Made by a program: the position numbers and the translations under genes
The notes under the pieces: generated by a model
What the model was told of the DNA's origin: nothing
What the model saw: only the letters and a program-made list of their open reading frames with translations
Databases searched by the model: none
Source of the DNA: Micromussa lordhowensis
Lineage: Eukaryota; Cnidaria; Anthozoa; Scleractinia; Lobophylliidae
Direction of reading: 5' to 3'
Assembly: GCA_964020085.1 (NCBI GenBank)
Contig: OZ026603.1
Span: 33,039,506-33,103,505 of the forward strand
Length of the DNA: 64,000 nucleotides
Shown here: positions 55,842-64,000 of the stretch, piece by piece
How positions within the stretch are numbered: the stretch's first letter is position 1
Layout of the letters: each line of letters starts with the position of its first letter

Positions 55842-58800
55842 ATGGTTGACTCTTCATCTACAATGAGTGTGGATCTGAGTATTATGAAACGAATGGTAAA
55901 AGACTTCACGGCCGGAGCCATTGGAGGAACTGCATGTGTCTTAGCTGGACAGCCTTTTGACACTATTAAAGTCAAGATGCAGACTTTTCCTTCACTTTTC
56001 AAAAGTGCATTAGATTGTGGAGTGAAAACCATAAAACAAGAGGGATTCAAAGGGCTATATGCTGGCACAATTCCCTCGTTAGCCGCAAATATTGCGGAAA
56101 ACTCTATTCTCTTCTTATTCTACGGTCAATGTTTAACAGTTGTGAAGAAAATTGTGGGAAAGCAAGATGAAAAGGAGTTGAGTGTGTTAAACCGAGCATT
56201 TGCCGGAAGTGGAGCGGCAGTGTTCTCTTCGTTTGCCTTATGTCCCACGGAATTAGTTAAATGCAGGCTTCAAGCTCAACACCAAATGAATATTATGGCA
56301 GGGAAGGCTGGAGTCAAGAGGTACTAACTCGTAGTTTGATACTATTTTGAACACGTTTCTAGTGGTTGTCGTAATGGGTATGTCATGGGATCATGCTAAG
56401 TGCTCCCCCTAGACCAACCAGGGTGATGCACCTATCAGTGTCAAGCCCGGGGGGGGGGGGGGGGTCGGGCAACCCACGGGAATTTGACTGTGGCGTATAT
56501 CCCCAGGGTGGGGATTTTGATCGGACATCATGCATTTGATCTTTCAATTTTATGTAGTAGAAGAGAAGTAAACCATTTGATTCTGCTAATTTTGACAATT
56601 CTTTTTTGCCCGGGGTTTGGGGATTTTGATAATTTTTTTTAGAAAATGTCAAAATCCCCACCCTATGCCCGACCCCCCCCCTCGGGCTTGACACTGATAG
56701 GTGCATAAGGGTGCGTTCCTTTGGGGTGATCTTGATCGAGATCAGTGATCCAGGATCACTGGGATCATGGTACATCAAAGGAACCAATGAATCTACTCTG
56801 GTCATGGATTCATTAGCTATTCATTGGCTTCTTTGATGCACCATGATCCAAGTGATCTTGGATTTCTGATTTCTGATTTTTTATTGTTTTGCACTATTTA
56901 CAGAAACCATAACTTTAACAGTGTTCACAGAAATGACAATTAAAAAGAAGTGAGAAATATAGCATTAAATAACCAAAATCAAGTGTGCTCAGTGACCAAA
57001 GTAGCATAGGCTTTCGTGTTGGTCACTGACATGTTCAAACAACATGATATATCAGTTATAAAAAACAATTAGAAGTTATAAAAAGATGGCAGAACGTAGG
57101 TAGGCTATGTGCAGAATATAAGCAGATTATACAGAAGAGTAGGATTGATACTGATCCATAATCACCCCAAAGAAACGGATCCTAAGAGTAAAGTAGTCTT
57201 AAAGATTTTTCACATAGGGAGGTAAACAGGGGACTTTGCCTTGCCTTGCCCCCATATATGTCCCTGGTTTTCATTTTTCATTGACAGATACTTCCCTGTA
57301 ATCCCCAATTTCTTCCTTTCTTTAAAACTTTTAACAAGTCTTGAATTTTCCCACCCTTAGCAAAAAGTCCCCACATAATGCCCCCATACTCCCAAACATT
57401 TCCCGATGGTTGGCTTGGGGTCAACTCTAGGGGAATGCTAATGATAATTATAAACTATTCCAACAGTAAACCAAATACAGAAAACTCTTATCTGGTTTGT
57501 GAAATTATTTACTGGGTACTTAATATAAGGAAATAATAAAGTTGCAAAGTAGTAAGGTATCTTTGGATGGTAACTCAATTTATACAAACTTTAATATCAT
57601 AATAATAATAATAATTGAAAATATTGATACCGGGTAACCACTTCAGGTTGAAAACTGATATCAATGTTGTCCCTGTAAAATAAAACAAAGATGAAATGAA
57701 TATATTAAAAAAAATAAAAGAGGAAATTTAAAAATGCTTGAAATATACTAAAAATTACTAAACATTAGAGTTGAAAATATTGCACCCTTGTTATAAAGCA
57801 TACGTTTTGCAGCTTCTAGCCTAATTTTATAGATAAAATGGTTTTTGCTTCCTCTAGTAAATTATGAATGTATGTCACTGCATCTAATCATATGATTTTT
57901 TTTCGCTGTTTGAATCATGTTCCCCTTCAGCGGTGTAATGCAGGTAACAATGCAAATTGTCCGTGAAGATGGCTTTTTGGGCCTTTTTCGAGGAATGGTA
58001 CCAACGTTGGTTCGTGAGGTGCCAGGGTACTTTTTCTTCTTTGGAGGATATGAGTTGAGCCGTTATGTTCTTACGCCAAAAGGAAAAACTGTTGATGACA
58101 TTGGTGAGTATTTCTATTTGTCAGCAGTTATCCTGCTTTCAGATAGATAAAAGCTGACATAAAAAAGCTGGGCATTCTCTATTTAACCAAGAGATATATT
58201 TTCCATGTTTCTACTGAGTTATAGAAATACCATTGGAAGTTTGGGAGAAAGAGAAATGCAAGTGTTAATTCCACAGCTTTTTTGAGTTCCCCCAAACCTG
58301 TAACTTGATAGAAACAAGAAGAAAATGTTTTCTATCTTCTTAGGAAAACAACCCAAAGAAAATAATGAAACATGACTATGACAACTTTTATGCATTTCTA
58401 TTGAGTTCCAGAAAAAATGATTTTTAACCAATCGGTGCATGTATTTTCTTAACTCTTTTTTCATATCATACATATATATATAGCTAGGCCTACATTTAAT
58501 TTCTTTTTACATTGCCTTGACAGGTGCTCCAGGACTTATTTTCTCTGGTGGTATTGCAGGTGTCTCTCTCTGGCTTGCTATATTTCCTGCTGATGTTATT
58601 AAGTCTCGTATTCAGGTACCACCTCATACTTGTTTTTTCATCTCTGATCTTATCCTCCAATTTGTAAGGTGTCGTAATAAATAAATTTATTTAAAAAAAA
58701 TCTTATCCTCCAGTCTCATGCTACTCATTTGTCTTGTGATAGTTTCCATAGCTTTTTTGTGGAGGCGTGGTGGCCTCATGGTTAGTGCACATGACTCCGG

Positions 58801-59868
58801 ATTGTGCAGCCCGAGTTTGAGCCCTGGCCGTGGACATTGTGTTGTGTTCTTACATGTAGTCTAGACGCTTTACTCTCACAGTGCCTCTCTCCACCCAGGT
58901 GTATAAATGGGTACCAGCAACCTATTATGCTGGGGGTAGCCCTGCGATGGACTAGCATGCCATCCAAGGGGAGTAGAAATACTCCCTAGTCACTTCATGC
59001 TACAGAAACCGGGATAAGCTCCGGCCTGATGAGTCAGATGACTTGTATAGAGACTTAACCTTTACCTAGTTTCCATGCTCACTATCCATGATGAGATGAT
59101 GATGAGATTCCTAAATTAAATGTACTGGAAGCATTTGTTTATAATTTCACCAACTACTTCTCTTTCGACAGATATTAACTCAGGGCTCTGATAAAGTACC
59201 AGGATTCTTTGAAACTGGCATTAAGATTCTTCGCAATGAAGGTATTGTATAATGCACCATTTATCTTAGTGGCTGCAAGTCACAAGAAATTAAAACACAA
59301 ACACGTCTTTAGTAAAGCACATTATTTTAATCATTCTTACGTGATGTATGTACTAGTATTTGCTCCCTGATCACATACATTGTATTAATTGCTTACTTGT
59401 TATGTTCAAAACAAAAGAGATGATTAACCTTGGGGCATGTACTGGAGGACAAATGCTTTTATGTTTGTACTTGACAGAAAGTAGTTTTCTTCCATCTTAA
59501 ATGGATAGTAATGAACTCTGAGAATTTGCTTTATGATATAGATTTTACGTGCGCAAAATAATAAAACACGCTTTTTCTATGTTTTATACTCTGATAAAAC
59601 ATGGGTTTTTGAGCAATCAGAGCGTGCGCAGGGTCCTATCTATGCTATAATAGAAAATAAAACAATAATTTATCTTTTTTGGTGCAGGGGAGGCAGATGC
59701 AGGGGATTGTAACTTTACATATTTTTGTGAGTTACGGTAATTTATTTCTCAACAGGACCAAGGGCTTTGTATAAGGGTTTGGGACCAACACTGGTGCGAT
59801 GCTTCCCTGCATGTGGAGCTCTGTTTGTGGCTTATGAAGGAACACAGAAACTTTTAAGCAATGTTTAG
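55842..59868 (+). CDS. SLC25A15: Mitochondrial ornithine transporter, SLC25A15/SLC25A2 type
   Basis: Inner mitochondrial membrane carrier, expected to exchange cytosolic ornithine for matrix citrulline or protons. Exons: 55842-56320, 57931-58103, 58524-58615, 59172-59241, 59756-59868; all GT-AG with consistent phases, 927 nt, 308 residues (human protein about 301). The three carrier repeats are complete, with signatures [21 protein letters not shown] and [28 protein letters not shown] in the second repeat is nearly identical to the human ornithine carrier and is the main reason for the subfamily call. Start ATG in GAAAATGG. Introns 1 and 3 hold MITEs and a SINE without harm to splice sites. 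The next gene, tail to tail, is a proline-synthesis enzyme that uses an ornithine-derived substrate. The orthologue could also be called SLC25A2, which arose by mammalian retroduplication. Confidence 0.93.
56426..56706. mobile_element. G-tract MITE in intron 1 of the carrier gene
   Basis: ATGCACCTATCAGTGTCAAG plus CCCG and a run of G at the left; the exact inverse ending TTGACACTGATAGGTGCAT at the right. The inner GGGTGGGGATTTTGAT pairs with ATCAAAATCCCCACCC-type sequence. 281 bp. Confidence 0.85.
56709..57182. mobile_element. hAT-like MITE with AGGGTGCGTT ends in intron 1
   Basis: Left AGGGTGCGTTCCTTTGGGGT, right ACCCCAAAGAAACGGATCCT (inverse of a near copy). It contains ATGGTACATCAAAGGAACC and an inverted partner, as in the element at 5286-5549. 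It directly abuts the preceding G-tract MITE. The rest of intron 1 (57183-57930) shows nothing. Confidence 0.65.
58762..59066 (+). mobile_element. tRNA-derived SINE in intron 3 of the carrier gene
   Basis: tRNA-like head GTGGTGGCCTCATGGTTAGT with a B-box-like GAGTTTGAGCC (58813-58823), then a body with CCTGCGATGGACTAGCATGC and a 3' part ending AGAGACTTAACCTTTACC. It is full length and lies in the same direction as the gene. An inverted relative is at 60757-61190. Confidence 0.8.
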
Positions 59869-60756
59869 ATCACATACTTCTTAACTTGTTTTCAATTATT
59901 GTTTTCGTTATATTTAGGCGTCAGTATTATTCAAGTGCATAGCACAATGTCATCCAGTCAATTATTTTTTAATTAATTTTCTCCTTATATTTGCCTGAGT
60001 AAGAGAACAGGTTTAGTCTGATTTGAAAGAGCATCAATGTGCGAGAATTAATAAAATTCATCAAGGTTAACAAATTCAAACCAAAGCTGACTCATGAAGT
60101 ACATTGACAGTCAACTGATAACCACTGTTTGTAATCTCTGAAATTATTACATTGTTTATTTGTGTCTCTTTTAGGACAATGTATTTAACACTTTGCTCAA
60201 GGCAAACTAAATAAAAAAAAATAATTATATCATAAGAACATGCAAGAATTGTGGGAATAAGTACATGGTATACAGCTTCAGTGCAGTTTTAAAGAAAATA
60301 TTATTTTGGAAGAAATTGCCCAGGGCTACATTATTACAAGCACAATATTAAGGCTAATATTGTTTTTTAATTAATGTACTGTTAGCTTAACTGCATCTAT
60401 TTATTTTTGCTAAAGGTATTGGTAAGTTTTTTCTTCATTATTGTTGTGTGTATTTGTGTTTTCAAACTCTGAAAGAAGTAATGCTTTTTAGCTAAAATAT
60501 AATATCAAGATGATGTTTATCACAAGTGTCTATTTTTGTTTAGTTTACAATAATTCTAAACAATAATTGTAAACAATAATTATTATTGTTTATTGGATAG
60601 TATTAAATATTCCTGGAAAAAATAATACCTATATGAGAATTCCGTGGATGTTTAGCCAGTGTTGAATGTTGAAATTCGTAGTGACAATTTTTAAAATGAT
60701 TGTACCACTAGTTTTAATAAGCAGCTTTGCTTGAAGCGATTAGAGTATTTCTTATC
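59869..60756. other. 3' region of the carrier gene
   Basis: AATAAA at 60050-60055 is the likely polyadenylation signal (182 bp past the stop). The rest is A+T-rich, with a repeated AACAATAATTGTAAACAATA stretch near 60555 and no gene. Confidence 0.5.
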
Positions 60757-61190
60757 TCCCTGGATGGGATGCTAGTCCATCTCAGCAATTTCTGTGCTGT
60801 ATACCAGCTAGTTATAGGCAAGCTTAAATAGGTGAGAATTTTGAATTTATTTATTTCAGATTCCTGTAAGAGGATTTGCATTTGAAAAATAAATAAATAC
60901 GAAACATGGTGTAAAATAAGTTATTTTTCTGATATTGCCTTGGAAAGAATTTTTTTTGTCTGGTTAAAACCCTGCCATTTATGCAACTGGGTGGAAAGCA
61001 AAGATGACTGAGAGTCAAGTGTTAACCTAAAGCACAAAACAGTGACGCAGGAAGGGCCCTTAGTGATATCAGCTTTTTTGGCTGAAGAGGTCACCCTGGT
61101 TAAATAGCATTTGTTATTATTTTTATTGTTTTTAAGGGCTAGAACCCAAAGGCCAGCACACTAACCATTTGGGCAACAATGCCTCCTAGA
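60757..61190 (-). mobile_element. Decayed inverted SINE, interrupted
   Basis: On the minus strand the head is at 61190-61132 (AAATGGTTAGTGTGCTGGCC, then GGGTTCTAGCC as B box). The body word GATGGACTAGCATCCCATCC lies at about 60790-60757, with CTGGTATACAGC. The two parts are about 200 bp further apart than in the SINE at 58762-59066, so something was inserted between them. Confidence 0.55.
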
Positions 61191-61877
61191 ATAACAGTAA
61201 ATTTAATATTATTAGAAAACAGCCCTCAGAAAATAAGCATGCTGATTGATTAAAAATTGTGTTTCTATTTTAAACAATTAGATTATGAGCTCGAGATTTC
61301 TATTGCGTGATAGTTGATGAGGCCAAAGGCTGAGCCAACTATTACACATAGAAATCAAGAGTGAATAATTTAATTGTTTTAGTTTAAATCTGCTGGTCGT
61401 TCAAAACTTTATTTTAATCTTCTTCACAGACACTTCGAAAATGGCAAGAAGTGGCCGTCATTTTGTCAACAAGTGCACACTGGTATGCTACTCACTATCA
61501 CAGAATAGATAGCGAGTAGCGTAACCAATCAGAGAACAGCATTCATGATAGAACGATAGTAGATTTATACTAAAACTTGACAGAAACACAGAACTAAGAC
61601 CTGTTGATGTAATGATGACGCGAGCAAAGAGAATTTACATTTTAATTATCAAAGCCAACAAGTTGTTTTCTTTTCGTCTTGGTGTTTTCCAAAAGAAATA
61701 TTAACTTGTTGTCTGTGTTCCAACCATTTTAGTAGCCACTCAACCATGTTCTGTTGGAAATCTGCAAATCTGATTGATTCTTTCATCATTTTCTATTAAC
61801 TGATGGACACCGATCTCTTAAAACTGAAAATTATTCTTAATTTTAGGCTCATAACTACGCAAAATTGGTTTTGTGTT
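61191..61877. other. Intergenic between the tail-to-tail genes
   Basis: An imperfect hairpin around 61290-61360 (TCTATTGCGTGATAGTTG against CAACTATTACACATAGA) looks like another MITE core. No gene. Confidence 0.4.
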
Positions 61878-61937
61878 ATAATCCTTTATAGTGTCTACTA
61901 GAACAATTAGACTACTTGCCCTCGTTTTCTATGAGTG
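61878..61937. repeat. Second copy of the dispersed repeat at 922-979
   Basis: GAACAATTAGACTACTTGCC and flanks match the left copy with a few differences; the inverted right arm of the left copy is not present here. Confidence 0.6.
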
Positions 61938-62703
61938 ATAGTCAACTTGGCTTGGCCTTGACCCATCAATTCTCCAAGGTACAATTGTACTACTCATTAA
62001 ATGAAATAAAATAACATATTAACTTATCTTAATAACCAAAGGGTTAATCCCCTGACTGGTAATGTAACTCTTACATTTATTTCTTTAAACAACCAGCAAG
62101 TTACAGATCCTGATGGTAATATGAGCTGATATTTTAATTTGTTATCAGAACACCGGATATGTTTTTTTTAAAATATAAATTATGTGTATAACATAAAGCT
62201 GAGTGCTTGTAGGTATGCAATGTTCAGTTTGAACCTCAGCATCCAAAATTACAGTCAAAAATGCATACAGGCATAACATGACCAACTTGAGTCTCATTTT
62301 ACCAACTTCAAAATTTGTGATTGACATCCCACTTTACTGTTTACAATTGCTGAGGTTCATAACTGTAAAGTCAGATGTTGTATATTGAATTACACATTTG
62401 ATCTGGGCGTGGAAAGGAAATGATACGCCTGCTTCTCTAAAATAAATAAAGCTATTGTTCTGGGTGTTTAGACACCTGAAGGTCGATATGGTAAATATTT
62501 ATCGCATTGTGCTAAAATTGGCGCCAAAGTCTGACGTAACCTTGGTTTCAAACGGAGGCCACGTGGCATGTTATGAGTCGAGGAATCTGAACAAAAAAAT
62601 ATAATTTTCGTAATCAATATAAGTTTGATTGCTATTAATCTCTTCCAAAGACTACATTAAAACTAAAATTCGGGTTGTTCTATAAGCTCTGTTTTGTCGT
62701 TAT
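61938..62703. other. 3' flank of the P5C reductase gene
   Basis: No coding sequence recognised; no canonical AATAAA on the minus strand was found close to the stop. Confidence 0.35.
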
Positions 62704-63525
62704 TCACCGTGTCCCGTTTTTGCCAAGTTCCTTCGCTCGTTCAGTAGCGGCGTTAACAGCCTTCATCAGAGCTCCTCGAAAACCACACTCCTCAAGAGCG
62801 TTTATCCCCGCTATTGTTGACCCCCCGGCGGAACAGACAGCATCTTTAAGTTCCCCGGGATGTTGTCCACTTTCTAACACCATTTTAGCCGCTCCAGCGC
62901 ACGTTTTCGCCGCTAATTTCATGGCCTCTTGGCGATTCAATCCGGCTCTCACTGCGCCATCAGCGAGAGCTTCGATCGCAAGGTACAGGTAAGCGGGTCC
63001 GCCACCAGTCAAAGCAGTCATCACATCCATTAGCTCTTCCTCTACATCAAAGCAATATCCCACAGAGGACATCAGCTGATGAACAAACGCGTAATCGTCA
63101 TCTCGAGCGAATTTTCCGAATGTTACAGCTGTGACTCCTTCGCGAAATTGCACTGGAGTGTTCAGCATCATACGAACCACACGACTTCGACCAGGCAAGT
63201 AATTTTGAAGATAATCCAAAGTGACTCCAGCCGCTATGGATGCTACCATATGATTTCTTGTTACCACAGGAGAAATTTCCTTTAAAACTTCAGGGAAAAC
63301 CTTGGCTTTTATCGCGAGAAAAACGAAGTTACTTTCTTTCATGACGGTTTTGTTGTCGTTAGTCACGTTACAGCCCATCGAGCGAAACTGATTCAAGTCT
63401 CTTTCTGTTGGAGCGCTGGCAAAAATTTCATTTGCTTTGATTATTCCGGCGGATAAAAATCCTTTAGCAAGAACTTGTGCGGCCTTGCCCCCGCCGATAA
63501 ATCCTAAGGACGAAATCAAGCTCAT
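62704..63525 (-). CDS. Pyrroline-5-carboxylate reductase, PYCR3-like, intronless
   Basis: Catalyses the last step of proline synthesis, reducing P5C to proline with NAD(P)H. 273 residues from the ATG at 63525, the usual length for the short form (human PYCR3 is about 274); the frame stays open upstream but without an ATG. Rossmann start LGFIGGGKAAQVLAKG, then VFLAIKAKVFPEVL and RMMLNTPVQFREGVTAV. The C-terminal helical domain carries TGGGPAYLYLAIEALADGAV, GAAKMVLESGQHPGELKD and the family signature AGGSTIAGINALEECGFR. TGGGPAY replaces the common SGSGPAY. No mitochondrial targeting sequence is visible, so a cytosolic enzyme is expected, as for PYCR3. The gene has no intron, which could reflect old retroposition. 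It converges on the ornithine carrier gene at 55842-59868. Confidence 0.92.
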   Translation of the reverse strand: MSLISSLGFIGGGKAAQVLAKGFLSAGIIKANEIFASAPTERDLNQFRSMGCNVTNDNKTVMKESNFVFLAIKAKVFPEVLKEISPVVTRNHMVASIAAGVTLDYLQNYLPGRSRVVRMMLNTPVQFREGVTAVTFGKFARDDDYAFVHQLMSSVGYCFDVEEELMDVMTALTGGGPAYLYLAIEALADGAVRAGLNRQEAMKLAAKTCAGAAKMVLESGQHPGELKDAVCSAGGSTIAGINALEECGFRGALMKAVNAATERAKELGKNGTR

Positions 63526-64000
63526 GACTCTCGGGCAGAAGATTACAAATACTCGAGCTTGTTCTTTTACTGGAGACAAAGAAGGTTGTACGATGATTTG
63601 TCCAATGAAAACTCGCGCATTTTTTTGGACAGCCAATCAGAACGCGGTACATAACAACAATTAAAGATTGCTTTGTTACATTTTGTCACGCAAAAAAAGG
63701 GTTTATCTCCCCAGATCAGCTTCGGAGCCAAGAATCTCACTTTTCGAGACTGAAGGCCACTGATAGTAAATTCCTCTCAAGATTTTAGGCAAGGGGCTTG
63801 TTTCAAGTAGTCTGCTTTCACTAAGATGCAATATCCTGATCTATACTGACCGCGATACTCACATAATTGGTATGAAAATAATTGCATTATCTTTCAAAAG
63901 ACAACAAAGGCATAATAGCTTCCAAATGACCAATATAATAAATTTACTCATTCATTCCGTTAGATTCATGATAAAATTTATTTAAAAAGGCAGTTTCGAC
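63526..64000. other. Upstream region of the P5C reductase gene
   Basis: Should hold the promoter. CCAAT is present on the minus strand side near 63610 (ATTGG/CCAAT words), but no firm core promoter can be named. Confidence 0.3.

Noticed and set aside
56383..56805. Open frame of 140 residues on the minus strand
   Set aside because: Runs through two MITEs and a G-tract in the carrier gene intron; low-complexity Pro/Gly-rich text results from the G-tract.

Overview
The window looks like part of an anthozoan (probably stony coral) nuclear genome. Base composition is A+T-rich. Genes are sparse, with GT-AG introns, Kozak-like starts and AATAAA signals. Much of the space is dispersed repeat of types I associate with coral genomes: Penelope-like 3' ends, tRNA-derived SINEs, LINE 3' ends, G-tract elements and many palindromic MITEs. 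The species assignment is inference, because no database was searched.

Left third (1-24 kb): a short single-exon type I membrane glycoprotein gene (3215-3700, +). Then, on the minus strand, an isolated Wnt terminal exon (7884-8363, Wnt7-like) lies directly downstream of a complete four-exon Wnt gene (10514-16849, closest to Wnt16, 355 aa). No upstream exons for the Wnt7-like exon could be found between the two. From 16.9 to 23.6 kb nothing convincing is seen.

Middle (24-54 kb): a repeat-rich accessory region. It holds a broken zinc-ribbon gene (24.5-25.6 kb, -) with an inverted extra copy of its first exon. It also holds two small secreted cysteine-rich peptide genes with the same gene structure (27932-28129 and 45955-46146, both -), and an uncharacterised, apparently intronless gene family present as two diverged copies facing each other (37241-38200 + and 51558-52508 -). 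A THAP-domain exon lies at 43.7-44.1 kb. Between about 28.7 and 45.7 kb there is a direct tandem duplication with unit order A-C1-B-C2. Comparing its copies exposes clean insertions: a 330-bp element with a 5-bp target duplication, a 656-bp element flanked by TTAA, two head-to-head TTAA elements, a 351-bp SINE, and the 2.35-kb block carrying the uncharacterised gene.

Right part (54-64 kb): two conventional metabolic genes arranged tail to tail. One is a five-exon mitochondrial ornithine carrier of the SLC25A15 type (55842-59868, +, 308 aa). The other is an intronless pyrroline-5-carboxylate reductase (62704-63525, -, 273 aa). Both act in ornithine-proline metabolism, so their adjacency is notable. 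The introns of the carrier gene contain a G-tract MITE, a hAT-like MITE and a tRNA-derived SINE.
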